Virus record (IMG/VR): IMGVR_UViG_3300047476_000223
Span: 1-59,054 of that record
Direction: 5' to 3' (one strand)
Source of the DNA: a virus
Length of the DNA stretch: 59,054 nt
The first letter of the stretch is position 1, and each line of letters starts with the position of its first letter. This document shows, one piece after another, positions 45,930-56,039 of the stretch. Below the pieces are notes generated by a model. The model was given only the letters and a program-made list of their open reading frames with translations. It did not search any database and had not been told where the DNA came from. The translations under genes were made by a program, and so were the position numbers.

Positions 45930-46846
45930 GCAATGAAGTTTCCATTTTTAAGTCTGGTGATGTAGCACTCTCAGCAAAGAAAACCCCATCGGCACTGACC
46001 CAGTCGCTGATGAAAAAGAAAGCCCTGAAGCGTATCGTTGCTAAGAACGGTATTCTGCGCCGACTGGCTAACGGTGAGGAAGTAGGTAAGTTGAAAGCAC
46101 CTTTGCGTGTGGTCATCGTCAACGCATCTACGGACATCTCCCGCACTTTCTACGCTAAGACCTATGACCCAAACGCAGAAGCTGCGCCGCCTGACTGCTG
46201 GTCACCAGATGGCCGCAAGCCGGATGCAAGTGTGAAGCAGCCACAAGGTAAAACCTGCGAGACCTGCCCTAAGAATATTGCGGGTTCAGGTCAGGGCAAT
46301 ACCAAGGCATGTCGTTACGGTCGTCGCATCGCTGTAGTCCTGCCAGATGATCTGGATACTAACGTGGCTGGTGATGTATATCAGATGCAGTTGTCGGCTA
46401 AGTCTATCTTCGGTAAGGGTAGCGGCCATACTTTCCCGTTCAACGCGTACATCGACTACATCTTTGCCAACGGCAGTGACCTTGAGTCTGTGGTTACAGA
46501 GATTAGCTTTAACGAAGACAACGACAACCAGACGGTGCTGTTTAAGGCTGTGGACTTCGTTGCTAAAGACCCGCAGCTGGAAGCTATTGTTGCCGAGGCA
46601 GCAGTGTCGGAGACTGCACAAAAAGCTGTCGTTATGTCTGTGTATCAAACTGATACGGAAGGTAAGACAAGTAATGAGGAGTTTGAGCAATCGCCTGTAC
46701 CAAAAGCCGAGAAAGCCAAGGCAGAAGCAGTCGAAGCGGAAGAGGTGGCAGAACCTACGAAGCGTGCTTCTAAACCAAAGGCCGAGGTTTCGGATACGCC
46801 TAAGAAATCTCTTGCGGATGTGGTCAGTGACTGGAGCGACGACTAA
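45926..46846 (+). CDS. Single-stranded DNA-binding-like protein
   Basis: A 306-residue protein. Centre with CETCPKN...GQGNTKACRYGRR (about 111-135), cysteines for a zinc site, flanked by beta-rich parts (APLRVVIVNASTDISRTFYA; FGKGSGHTFPFNAYIDYIFA). The C-terminal quarter is Lys/Glu/Ala-rich and ends in the acidic DVVSDWSDD, like the tails of SSB and T7 gp2.5 that recruit replication partners. Function is inferred from this tail, from the zinc core shared with phage ssDNA-binding proteins, and from the neighbours. Confidence 0.6.
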   Translation: MSNEVSIFKSGDVALSAKKTPSALTQSLMKKKALKRIVAKNGILRRLANGEEVGKLKAPLRVVIVNASTDISRTFYAKTYDPNAEAAPPDCWSPDGRKPDASVKQPQGKTCETCPKNIAGSGQGNTKACRYGRRIAVVLPDDLDTNVAGDVYQMQLSAKSIFGKGSGHTFPFNAYIDYIFANGSDLESVVTEISFNEDNDNQTVLFKAVDFVAKDPQLEAIVAEAAVSETAQKAVVMSVYQTDTEGKTSNEEFEQSPVPKAEKAKAEAVEAEEVAEPTKRASKPKAEVSDTPKKSLADVVSDWSDD

Positions 46847-47076
46847 TGAGCTACGGATATAGCCAACGACTTGTTGACCTGAACAAACGGGCTGACAAGA
46901 AGCTGCTTGGCGTTATCTTGGGCAAGGCATGTATCGAAGCTGAGTCTCCGGTACGTGCTGTTGCTGACCAACTGGGGGTGAGCCGTGCTACGGTTTACAA
47001 CTGGTTCACTGGTCTTTGCGACCCGCATCCAAAACACCACGCAGCAATCAACAAACTGCTTAAGCGTTTGAAGTAA
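46846..47076 (+). CDS. Helix-turn-helix protein
   Basis: A 76-residue protein whose first base is the last base of the previous stop (TAATG). Helical start (QRLVDLNKRADKKLLGVILG) and HTH SPVRAVADQLGVSRATVYNW (about 34-53), basic end. Possibly a Cro/XRE-like regulator of middle to late switch. Its own stop is followed by a terminator. Confidence 0.65.
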   Translation: MSYGYSQRLVDLNKRADKKLLGVILGKACIEAESPVRAVADQLGVSRATVYNWFTGLCDPHPKHHAAINKLLKRLK

Positions 47077-47100
47077 AGAGTAGGGCACCTAGTGCTTTTT

Positions 47101-47124
47101 GGGGGGAGCGATCCCCCCTTTTTT
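47101..47124 (+). terminator. Intrinsic terminator
   Basis: GGGGGGA, GCGA loop, TCCCCCC and a T run: ends the SSB/HTH transcript 20 bases before the primase gene. Confidence 0.9.
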
Positions 47125-47143
47125 ACCCTTATACAATAATTAA

Positions 47144-50029
47144 ATGGCTAACTTCGACTTAATGAATGCTGTGCTGCCCGATGAGGGTTGGTATTGCATT
47201 TTGGGGATTAAGGACGACGTAGCGTGGCAGGAGCTTGTACAGACTAGAGAAGAGGCAGATGATTTTATCAAGCAGTATCTGGATGGTGGGCGCGATGTTT
47301 ACTTTGGTTGCGCTAAGTTTGAAACCAACGCGAACCGTAAGCAGGATAACGCTGCATACTTCCGTGCCCTCTGGATGGATATTGACTGCGGTGAAGATAA
47401 AGCAAAGCCAAACCCTAAAAAGAACAACCGGATTGAAGGCTACGTAGATCAAGCCACCGGGCTACAAGCACTGAGAGAGTTCTGTTCCACGATAGGACTG
47501 CCCAAACCTACAGTCGTTAACTCAGGACGTGGCTGGCATCTGTACTGGCTGCTTACTGAAACCATAGACAAAGCACGCTGGCAACCATTAGCTAAGCGGC
47601 TATCCAAGCTTTGCAATATCCACGGGCTGATTGTGGACCCTTCCGTCTTCGAGGCGGCTCGGGTGCTGCGCGTACCGGGGACACTGAACTTTAAGGATAA
47701 CCCACCTAAACCGGTTGAGGTGCTATCCGTTGCACCCGCCATAGAATACGAAAAGCTCAAGGAAATTCTGGGTGTAAGTATTGAGGACGAGCAGTACATA
47801 CCTAAGCGGAGAGGCCCCCCGTCAGCCCTGACCATGGCGCTGATGAAGAACCGTACGGCGTCGTTTAAGAAGATTATGCTGTTAGGTAACGATGGCTGCG
47901 CACAACTAACACACTGCTACCAGAACCAAGAGTCCATAGACTACAACTTGTGGCGCTCGGCCTTGTCGATTGCGGCGTTCTGTGAGGACTCGTACTCGGC
48001 AGTGCATAAAATGTCTATGAACCACCCGCACTATGATCCGGCGGAAGTGGATGAGAAAGCGCACAACCTACAGTCCACCGGAGCCCCACACCACTGCGAG
48101 ACGTTTGAGCGGTGGAATCCGGGCGGCTGCAACGGCTGCAAACATAAAGGCTCATTTAAATCTCCTATTGCTTTGGGCCGGACTATAGCTATTTCCGAAG
48201 CAACAGAGGAAGGCTATTTGGTCGAGGCGGACGAAGAGGAAGCCGAAGATGAAGGCAGCGTAGCGGTTGCGCCTACTTATATTCCGACATACCCGTTCCC
48301 ATATATGCGCGGTGCAAACGGCGGGGTTTACCGGGAGGCGATGAAGGATGAGGAAGAACCCAAGCTAATTTACGAGCACGACATTTATGTAGTGCAGCGC
48401 ATGATCGATCCGGAGGTTGGGGAAATTATGCGGATACGGCTGCATCTACCCAAGGACGGTGTTAAGGATTTTGTAGTGGCAGCAAGTGCCCTGACGGGTA
48501 AGGATGAGCCAAAGAAACTATTGGGTGCTCAGGGCGTACTCGCTCGGGGTGTGCAGATGGATGAGGTAATTAACTTTTTGCTTAGGTGTGCAAAGGAAAT
48601 ACAGGTAACCACAAAGGCAGACATTATGAGAACACAATTTGGTTGGGCTGACGGAGACAGCAAATTTATTTTGGGTGACAGGGAGATCACGGCTGACAGC
48701 ATTTACTACAGCCCCCCTTCGACAGCAACGAAGCATCTGGCACCGTACGTCATAGAGTCAGGCACCCTAGAAAAATGGAAAGAAGTATTCAACCTGTACA
48801 CCCGCCCCGGTCTGGAGCCGAACGCGTTTGCTGCGCTGTCAGCCTTTGGTGCGCCACTCCTTAAGTTCACCGGACAAAAAGGCGCGATCATTAACTTGGT
48901 CTTCCGTGGTTCTGGCTCTGGTAAGTCAACAACCCTCGCTGCATGCAATAGCGTATGGGGGCATCCAGACCACCTGATGTGTATTCCGAAGGATACGATT
49001 AATGCCAAGATGCTAAAGCTTGGGGTGATGAATAACTTGCCGTTCACGATGGACGAGATCACCAACATGATCGCTGAGGAGTTCTCTGATATGTCCTACG
49101 GTATGTCTCAGGGCCGCTGGAAAGACCGGTCCAAGGCATCCACCAACGAACTCCGACTTAACACGACATTCTGGCAGACCATATCTTTGTGCTCAGCCAA
49201 CGCACACTTTGCGCAAAAGCTGGCGGCACTGAAGGCTACGCCGGACGGCGAGATGATGCGCTTGATGGAGTACCAGATTGGCTACTCAGATGCTATTAGC
49301 GTGGCAGAAGGTAAGCAGTACTTTGACCACCAGTTGCGGGAGAACTACGGCGTGGCTGGCGGGATTTACGCACAGTGGCTTGTGGGCAATAAGGAAGAAG
49401 CAGTCCAGACCATGCGGGCCATACAAGCCAAGATTGACAAAGAGTTAAAACTCACCCAGCGAGAGCGGTTCTGGTCTGCTGTTGTTGCATGTAACATCAC
49501 CGGTGGTTTGATCGCACGTAATCTGGGTCTGATCGACTACGACATGAAGGCTATTTACAAGTGGGCAACAGACCTGATTAAAGAACTGCGCAAGGAAGGC
49601 AGCGCCCCAATGGATGACGGTTCGACCGTACTGGGTGACTTCCTCAACCGCCACGTGGACCAGTGCTTAGTTGTCAACGGAGAAGCTGATGCTCGCACTA
49701 ACCTGAGCCCTGCACCTTTGCGGGAACCCCGAGGTGCGTTGGTTGCGCGGTATGAGCCCGATACCAAAAAGTTATTTATTCAGTCCAGTGCATTTAAGGA
49801 TGACTGCGTCAAACGGCAGATTGGCTATAGCGACGTGCTACGGGAGCTGAAGATTAAAGGGGTGTTCAAGGGGCGGGTCACGCGCCGTCTTGGTACCGGG
49901 ATGAAGATGGTGACGGCACCTGTGTATGTATTGGAGTTTGACTGCACCAACCCTGAGTACCTGAACGTCGAAGACTTTGTCCCAGTGGAGAAACCTGATG
50001 CGGGTGGAGAAAGTCAGCTACCAGATTAA
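47144..50029 (+). CDS. PrimPol-type primase fused to DUF927-like helicase
   Basis: A 961-residue replication protein. The N-terminal archaeo-eukaryotic primase part has ALWMDIDCG (D78, D80 region), then SGRGWHLYW (about 127-135) with the catalytic His, and a cysteine-rich region HCETF...GGCNGCKHKG (about 318-342). The C-terminal helicase part has Walker A GSGSGKST (about 589-596) and Walker B TMDEITN (about 635-641), then sensor-like SLCSANAHFA. It would make primers and unwind the fork. The start has no visible ribosome site (ATAATTAAATG), which is odd for so large a gene; ATG 47162 is an alternative. Confidence 0.88.
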   Translation: MANFDLMNAVLPDEGWYCILGIKDDVAWQELVQTREEADDFIKQYLDGGRDVYFGCAKFETNANRKQDNAAYFRALWMDIDCGEDKAKPNPKKNNRIEGYVDQATGLQALREFCSTIGLPKPTVVNSGRGWHLYWLLTETIDKARWQPLAKRLSKLCNIHGLIVDPSVFEAARVLRVPGTLNFKDNPPKPVEVLSVAPAIEYEKLKEILGVSIEDEQYIPKRRGPPSALTMALMKNRTASFKKIMLLGNDGCAQLTHCYQNQESIDYNLWRSALSIAAFCEDSYSAVHKMSMNHPHYDPAEVDEKAHNLQSTGAPHHCETFERWNPGGCNGCKHKGSFKSPIALGRTIAISEATEEGYLVEADEEEAEDEGSVAVAPTYIPTYPFPYMRGANGGVYREAMKDEEEPKLIYEHDIYVVQRMIDPEVGEIMRIRLHLPKDGVKDFVVAASALTGKDEPKKLLGAQGVLARGVQMDEVINFLLRCAKEIQVTTKADIMRTQFGWADGDSKFILGDREITADSIYYSPPSTATKHLAPYVIESGTLEKWKEVFNLYTRPGLEPNAFAALSAFGAPLLKFTGQKGAIINLVFRGSGSGKSTTLAACNSVWGHPDHLMCIPKDTINAKMLKLGVMNNLPFTMDEITNMIAEEFSDMSYGMSQGRWKDRSKASTNELRLNTTFWQTISLCSANAHFAQKLAALKATPDGEMMRLMEYQIGYSDAISVAEGKQYFDHQLRENYGVAGGIYAQWLVGNKEEAVQTMRAIQAKIDKELKLTQRERFWSAVVACNITGGLIARNLGLIDYDMKAIYKWATDLIKELRKEGSAPMDDGSTVLGDFLNRHVDQCLVVNGEADARTNLSPAPLREPRGALVARYEPDTKKLFIQSSAFKDDCVKRQIGYSDVLRELKIKGVFKGRVTRRLGTGMKMVTAPVYVLEFDCTNPEYLNVEDFVPVEKPDAGGESQLPD

Positions 50030-50192
50030 TTGGCAAGCGTTTAAGCCGGGGGCTTCGTTTTTCATCCCGTGTCTGGACCCGGCTAAAGCAATCCAAGACA
50101 TTACACGTGTTACGAAAAGACTCAGGTTTAAAACCGTAACACGCGTTGTTATACAGGAGGGCGTACAGGGGGTGCGAGTGTGGAGGGTCTAG
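49998..50192 (+). CDS. Small conserved phage protein
   Basis: A 64-residue basic protein from ATG 49998 (GGAG upstream), overlapping the primase end. INWQAFKPGASFFIPCLDPA, then ITRVTKRLRFKTVTRVVIQE and GVRVWRV: a compact alpha/beta phage family often next to primase-helicase genes. Function unknown. Confidence 0.6.
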   Translation: MRVEKVSYQINWQAFKPGASFFIPCLDPAKAIQDITRVTKRLRFKTVTRVVIQEGVQGVRVWRV

Positions 50193-50253
50193 GTTATACT
50201 GCGCCGGACGGCACCCTCCGAAGTTAGCTCCTTCTGCCGTCGCTCTCCTTTTC

Positions 50254-50279
50254 GCCCCCGCTTAGCCGGGGGCTTTTTT
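50254..50279 (+). terminator. Intrinsic terminator between convergent blocks
   Basis: GCCCCCG, CTTAGC loop, CGGGGGC and six T. It stops rightward early transcription just before the leftward ejection-protein gene, whose stop overlaps the T run. Confidence 0.88.
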
Positions 50280-53200
50280 ATTCCTTGTACGGACTACGCG
50301 GGAGTAGGCGCTCTAATGCAGGACGGAGTTTCTCAGATACCCGGATACCACGTACAGACATTGCACTTGCTTCAACTTCCCCTTCAACGGCTTTGATGAT
50401 GGTATCAGCATCCAGCCCAACCATCGGGTTCATACGGTTGAACTCTTTAAGCGCACGGAATGCCTCGTCTCGACGTGACGGAGTAAACTTCTTGTTGAGG
50501 TCTTTAAACAAAGTCAGCACGCGAGTACGATCCGCTTGGATTTTATCCAGCTCTGCCCTAGCTTGTGCTGCGTCTTCTTGCGTTGCTGCAACCTTAGTGG
50601 GGGAGAAGCCCGTAGCAGCGATAGCAATTTCTTTATCGCTTAGCTTGTCACGAGGAATAATCTTGTCGTCCTTAAGGTTACGCACCCCTTCCTCGTTCAA
50701 CCTCATAGCCGCTGCAAATCCACGAAGGCCAGCAGGTAGCAACATCTCTACACCACGCTGAACGTCACCGTCATTTATACGGCGCAGTGCTTCAGATGCG
50801 TTTACAGCCAACCCGACGCTGGGGCCCATCATGTTGATCATGAACTCCTTCAACGCTTCAGGCTCAGACTTACCTGCCTTTAGCTCACGGAACCACAACT
50901 GATCCAGCTTCACACGGCTATGGAAGTCGATGTCTGTTGCCCACGAGATAGGCCCACGTTCGATAGCTAAGCCTAAGTCTTCGCCAAACTCGTCGCGCAA
51001 GAACTTACGGAACCGCAGTTTAGGGTTGCGCTTCTCCGGGTCTTTCTCATCTTCACTTGCTAATGACATAGCCCATGTAAGGACTGACACTAACGGCAGA
51101 CCCAACGCACCCGCAAACATGGCTGTCATACCCAAGGTGCCAATAAACTTAGTCGCAGCGGCGCTCCGAACTCCGGGTGGCTGCTTACCAAACATGGCTT
51201 TAAAGTTCTTAACCAGATAGAACGTGGTCTGCTGAGCAAACGATTTGAACTGCAATATGACGCGGGCTACGTTGCCACGGAAGAATCGGGGCTTATTAAA
51301 CTCAGAGTAATCAAACATCGCCTCATCAGTTAACCGAGCGGCTTCGTTCAATCCTTCTTCCATTGCAGTCTTAGCGTCACGCCCAGCCTTAGTAGCACGC
51401 TCGTAGGCCAAGTCGTAGGCTGTCATGAACATCACTTCGCGGTTAATCTTTTCGCTGTGATGGAACAGATAACCCACTGCATTCATTATGCTTACAGTAG
51501 ACCCACTATATTTTTCCGACGGTGTCCGTGCAAGCTGAAGTGTGTCGTAGGTCAGCGTCGTATCAATCTTACCCCGGCGCAGGGCTTCCATGTACGCATC
51601 ACGGCGGTGCCCAGCCAACTTAGAGAGCAACGTAGGAAAGGTAAACTTGCCGTCTTTATCGGTTGTACCAACTGCCTTGAAGATGTTCATGTTCTTGGCA
51701 AGTGCCAAGTTAGCTCGTGGGCCAAACTCACCGTTAAGCACAGGCATGCCGAACACAAACAGACCCGACAAGTTAGTAATTGCCGAGGCCGGAGCACTCA
51801 TGTAATACAAGAAGCTGGCGCTGCCAAGGAAGTTAGCAAACTTAGTTGCTGCTGCATCTGACCGGTCTGGAGACAACACATTCTCCACACGATCTTTCAT
51901 CTCATCAACCAGCGGCCTAAACAGTATTTCCCGTTGGGGCTTGCCTTCCGTAGCGTCCCAAGCTCGTGTCACAGCACTGCGCAATTTCTGCCCGTACTCA
52001 ATCTTTGCTAACTGCACCGAGGTATGGAAGCTGGACTTAGCAAAGTTACGTAGTGCGTCCGAACGGAAACCCGCTGTGCCTTTACGGTGAATAAAGTGCT
52101 TACGGAAGTTCTGTTCAGGCAGCGTAGAAAAGTACAACTGGTGTATCTCGTCTTTGAGTGCTGGCTTGTCTACCATGTTGGCGTTATCCACCAACTCAAG
52201 AATATCTTTTAGCATCTTGGAAGACCGCATACCTTCGTCAACGGCTTGTTTAAAGTCGTCGCCCATCGCAAAGATATTACTCTCGTCTTCCTTCAGTGCT
52301 TCTACAGTAGTGCCAAGCTCCTTAGCCCGCTGACGCACGAAGAAGTTACGCTCGCGTGGGTCCTCAAACATGTAGTACTCCATGTTCGGGCTTTTTGGGT
52401 TACCGATACGCACCCAGTATTTACCTTCACGCACTAACGGGAAGTACGGTTGTGGCAGCTTCTCAAAGTCTTTTTCTAGCTTGGCAATAATCTGCGCTTT
52501 GGTCGCGTCGTCTGCTTCCGTTTGCGCTATGCGATCCAACAGTATTTGTTTGTACTGATCAAACCGTGCTTTATAGAAGTCGCGGATGTCGTTGTACAGC
52601 TTCTTACCGTCCGCACCCAGCGCCTCATACATTTGCGTAAGCGTAGCCGACCGTGTGTCTATCGAAGGGTCAAGCTGGTTGATGGTAGAGAGGTGGATGA
52701 GCCGGTTCAAAGTGCGGTACTTACCCGGATTGGCGCGTTGCCATTCATGCCAGACCTTAGCCATAGCAGCGGTGTCGTCCAGCATCTTGGACTTAGCGCC
52801 GTTCATATCTTCTGCGATGCGCAGCACCTCATCTAACAGCGGATTGCCATCAGCGTCGGTCATCTGTTTTGCGGCGTTAAGTTCTGTCAGTTGGCGGGTA
52901 GTCAACGCCCCCAACAGAGGGCGGCGGAACTGAGACTCTGTGCCGTTGTATATGTCAGATACCACATCCTTAGCGTCATCCCAGCTACGCACCTTGATAA
53001 TCTGACCGATAGTGGTAAGGGCTTCTTCAGGGCTTGCTAGTGGTTGCTTTAACTTTTTGTCAAAGTCTTCTACCTTCTTACCGTTGTTCTTTATTGCAGC
53101 CAGCGTATCAGGTGTAGTGGCTATGATGCTCGCATCACGTGGCAGGCGCTCACTTAGGAGTGCGTCGGTAGTTACAACTAAGTCTTGGAATGCGGACTGG

Positions 53201-56037
53201 GAGTTAGCGTCAAAGCCAAACAGCTTGCGGATTGCCTCGACAAAACGCGAGAACATAGACATCTTCATCCCCGGCACTTCCGTAGCCAAGAACTGCTGCA
53301 TCATGTTGTCGGTTAAGCCATACGACACAAACTCACGCACGTCGGTAAATGCACCCACTTTGTTCAGCGCGTCAAGGTAAGGCGTGGAGCGCCCCTCTGC
53401 TTTAGCAACACGATACACAAGCTCAGCCCGGTTCATCGTCTTTTGCATCATCTGAGCAAATGCTTGCAAAGCGGGCGCAGTGTCTAGCTCACCACGTTCA
53501 GCCAGAGCCAGTGCGTAATCCAAACGCAGTGTAGTAGCAGCGTGCAATGCCTCATGCAGAATCGTCGTGTTGTTTACGCCGTTGACATCACCAAAGCTCT
53601 CATCCCGCACATAGATAGTCTTGCGAGACTCAGAGTACACACCTTGGGTGGTGTCTTTAAACGCCTTACTTATTTCTGCGGGTAGCTTAGTATCTGGGCG
53701 GATTACGACAAACTGTACACCCTTGACCGCATTCAACAGACGTTGAGCCAGCAGCTTTTCAAACGGCTTGCCGGTGTTCATTATCCGGCGCAGTGCCTGC
53801 TGTGCAGTTGTGGCTGTCCCAAACTTAGGGTCTGCCGTGTCCGACATATAAATGCTTGTGGACTTAAGAGGTGCCCTGCCCTGCTCCGCTTTATACGAAG
53901 CGTAAAGCTCTTTGTACTGCGCCTGCTCTTGTGGAGTGAACTGCGCTACGGCTTCCCGCGCTATCCGACCAGCCTTAGTGTCGCGGCGTGTAGGGTCTAC
54001 GCTGGCGATGTACAAGTACATCTTGTTGTTCCACAAGTCTTCCTTGCGGGCAGTCTCGGCTTCTTCGTACGCGGTCTGCGCTTCCTCGGCGCTAACTCCG
54101 CGCTTAGCGAACTGCTCGGGGGCCAACCCTAATGATAGTTTCTGGACAGCCTTAGCCCGGCCCTCGATGTCACGAGCGTCTTGAATTAAATCAGCAGCTT
54201 GCGCTTTGCGTTCTTCCGGCGTTTTTGCAATCTCAGACTTTTTGCGTCCACCACCCGGTGCACGTTTGCGTGCGGGGGTTTCGGCTTGCTCAGCTATGGC
54301 TGCGACGGTAGCGGCTGTTTCTTGCGGTCTTTCTTCTTTTGCTTCGACGGTTTCAAGGGCTTCAGCGACACGTGGTTCCTCCGTGGGTGTAACGATTTCT
54401 TGGGCAGCAGGCTGGGTTACAGGCTCAGCAGCTTCAGGAACAGGCGCTGCTTCCACCGCTTCGGCTGGGGCAACTTGTACAACAGGCTGTACAGCTTCCG
54501 GAGTAACTCCAGCTGCTTCAACGGGGGCTGCTTCTCCCACCATTTCAGTAGGAGCAATAGGAGCCACAGCAGTAGGTTCAGCCACAGGAGCACGTTGTGC
54601 AACGACAAAGCCGCCATCTGGGGCCTCCGTAATTTCTAGCTGTTCTTTGTTCTCAAGCGTATCCAGCACAGCCTGTGCTTGCTCAAGCGTTGGTAGCGGT
54701 GGGGTTAGTGGAGTTGACTGTACTGCTGCTCCAGTAATAGGTTCTCCAACAAGTTGCTCAGCAGTAGCCAGTCCAGATGCGAGAGGTGCTTCAACTCCTG
54801 CGGCAGCGGCGTCAACTCCTCCGACAGGCATACTAGTGCTAGGCTCAACTGCTCCGTTGACAGCTGGTGAAGGTTCGACGACATCAGCAACTCCTTCCTC
54901 GGGTACAACAGGACCCATCTCTTGTTCAATCAGTGTTTGCAGGCGGTCCAGTTCTCTCTGCTCCTGCGTAGCCGCACGGCGTTCCGTAGCAACTTCAGTT
55001 ACCCCAGTGGTTGCACCAAGACCAGCACCAGCAGCAGCTTCCAACGTACCTTGCGCCACAACACCACGCATAGTAGGCACATCAAAGCCTTCTTCTTGGA
55101 GAGCAAGGTTCTTGGCCAGTTGTTCTTGTGCGCCTTGGAGGAACTCAGGACCGGCTTCTTTTGCGGCAGACTTCGCCGCTGTACCCAGATAACCTTTGAC
55201 AGCTTGCTCGGCTACGTCTTCTGCAATATCTGCTGCACCTTTGCGGGCAAGCTTATTGGCGATCATGCGGGCAATAGCTGGTTGGGCACCAGTAATAGCT
55301 TCAAGCGTACCAAGGCCAGCGCCTGTGGTAATCATGCCCATGTTCTCGCCAAAGTACTCCTGTGCCTTTACAGCCCGCGCTTCGGCTTCAGCCGGTTTCA
55401 AACCAGCCTTAATAAGTTCTTCCGCAACAGTTTCGTAAATAGCACCCTTGATGGTACCCGCACCCATGACGGAACCCACTGCCGCCGTAGTACCGAGAAC
55501 AGCAGCCGCAGGCGCACCTGCCAAAGTAGCTGTAAGCCCTGCAATAATAGCTGGGCCGGATGTACCTAGCGCGTTGACAATGGTGTCTACTGGAGCAACA
55601 GACAAAGCCTTGACACCTGCTACCACTTGATCAGCTATGCCTTTGTCTTCGGCATCTTTCATGATCCGCGCCATCTCACGCGAGTCTTGTTTGGACTGCG
55701 CAGACATCAAACTTGCTAGGTGGTCTTCTACAGAGCGTAGATTCTTAGATACAGAAGAGTTTGCGCCAAACGCATCAGAGATAAGCCGAACGCCGGTAAC
55801 TGCACCTTTTTGAAGTTGCAATGGAATATCCGCAACCTGCCGGAATACAGACTGGTCTTCAGGTGTCGGCTCGGCGGTCTTAGTGCGAGCGTCAATGAAC
55901 TGAGTAGGCTGCGCTTCCTCAAAGGAAAACGACGTGGGTTTAACCGGAGCTACTGCTTCCTCGAAAGAGAAGGACTGCGGCTGCTGTGGTTGCGGATTGG
56001 GCCGCAGCGCATCTTCAAACGAAAAAGAGTTCGCCAT
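50278..56037 (-). CDS. Giant ejection/internal virion protein with zincin motif (LPD38-like C-terminus)
   Basis: A 1919-residue protein, the largest here. Residues 1-50 hold three copies of SFSFE(D/E)A. A membrane-active, Ala/Gly-rich helical part (about 150-350) and a Pro/Glu/Ala-rich linker (about 350-610) follow. At 828-832 HEALH is an HExxH zinc-protease motif. The C-terminal third has SEFNKPRFFRGNVARVILQF and QTTFYLVKNFKAMFG, typical of large polyvalent protein domain LPD38. Such giants are packaged in the head and injected with DNA, in the manner of T7 gp16 or N4-type proteins. Protease activity is predicted only. Confidence 0.75.
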   Translation of the reverse strand: MANSFSFEDALRPNPQPQQPQSFSFEEAVAPVKPTSFSFEEAQPTQFIDARTKTAEPTPEDQSVFRQVADIPLQLQKGAVTGVRLISDAFGANSSVSKNLRSVEDHLASLMSAQSKQDSREMARIMKDAEDKGIADQVVAGVKALSVAPVDTIVNALGTSGPAIIAGLTATLAGAPAAAVLGTTAAVGSVMGAGTIKGAIYETVAEELIKAGLKPAEAEARAVKAQEYFGENMGMITTGAGLGTLEAITGAQPAIARMIANKLARKGAADIAEDVAEQAVKGYLGTAAKSAAKEAGPEFLQGAQEQLAKNLALQEEGFDVPTMRGVVAQGTLEAAAGAGLGATTGVTEVATERRAATQEQRELDRLQTLIEQEMGPVVPEEGVADVVEPSPAVNGAVEPSTSMPVGGVDAAAAGVEAPLASGLATAEQLVGEPITGAAVQSTPLTPPLPTLEQAQAVLDTLENKEQLEITEAPDGGFVVAQRAPVAEPTAVAPIAPTEMVGEAAPVEAAGVTPEAVQPVVQVAPAEAVEAAPVPEAAEPVTQPAAQEIVTPTEEPRVAEALETVEAKEERPQETAATVAAIAEQAETPARKRAPGGGRKKSEIAKTPEERKAQAADLIQDARDIEGRAKAVQKLSLGLAPEQFAKRGVSAEEAQTAYEEAETARKEDLWNNKMYLYIASVDPTRRDTKAGRIAREAVAQFTPQEQAQYKELYASYKAEQGRAPLKSTSIYMSDTADPKFGTATTAQQALRRIMNTGKPFEKLLAQRLLNAVKGVQFVVIRPDTKLPAEISKAFKDTTQGVYSESRKTIYVRDESFGDVNGVNNTTILHEALHAATTLRLDYALALAERGELDTAPALQAFAQMMQKTMNRAELVYRVAKAEGRSTPYLDALNKVGAFTDVREFVSYGLTDNMMQQFLATEVPGMKMSMFSRFVEAIRKLFGFDANSQSAFQDLVVTTDALLSERLPRDASIIATTPDTLAAIKNNGKKVEDFDKKLKQPLASPEEALTTIGQIIKVRSWDDAKDVVSDIYNGTESQFRRPLLGALTTRQLTELNAAKQMTDADGNPLLDEVLRIAEDMNGAKSKMLDDTAAMAKVWHEWQRANPGKYRTLNRLIHLSTINQLDPSIDTRSATLTQMYEALGADGKKLYNDIRDFYKARFDQYKQILLDRIAQTEADDATKAQIIAKLEKDFEKLPQPYFPLVREGKYWVRIGNPKSPNMEYYMFEDPRERNFFVRQRAKELGTTVEALKEDESNIFAMGDDFKQAVDEGMRSSKMLKDILELVDNANMVDKPALKDEIHQLYFSTLPEQNFRKHFIHRKGTAGFRSDALRNFAKSSFHTSVQLAKIEYGQKLRSAVTRAWDATEGKPQREILFRPLVDEMKDRVENVLSPDRSDAAATKFANFLGSASFLYYMSAPASAITNLSGLFVFGMPVLNGEFGPRANLALAKNMNIFKAVGTTDKDGKFTFPTLLSKLAGHRRDAYMEALRRGKIDTTLTYDTLQLARTPSEKYSGSTVSIMNAVGYLFHHSEKINREVMFMTAYDLAYERATKAGRDAKTAMEEGLNEAARLTDEAMFDYSEFNKPRFFRGNVARVILQFKSFAQQTTFYLVKNFKAMFGKQPPGVRSAAATKFIGTLGMTAMFAGALGLPLVSVLTWAMSLASEDEKDPEKRNPKLRFRKFLRDEFGEDLGLAIERGPISWATDIDFHSRVKLDQLWFRELKAGKSEPEALKEFMINMMGPSVGLAVNASEALRRINDGDVQRGVEMLLPAGLRGFAAAMRLNEEGVRNLKDDKIIPRDKLSDKEIAIAATGFSPTKVAATQEDAAQARAELDKIQADRTRVLTLFKDLNKKFTPSRRDEAFRALKEFNRMNPMVGLDADTIIKAVEGEVEASAMSVRGIRVSEKLRPALERLLPRSPYKE

Positions 56038-56039
56038 AG

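Noticed and set aside
54206-55192. Long plus-strand frame of 328 codons rich in Ala, Ser and Cys
   Set aside because: It is the antisense shadow of the Ala/Pro/Glu-rich linker of the giant minus-strand protein; it has no ribosome site and no protein-like composition.
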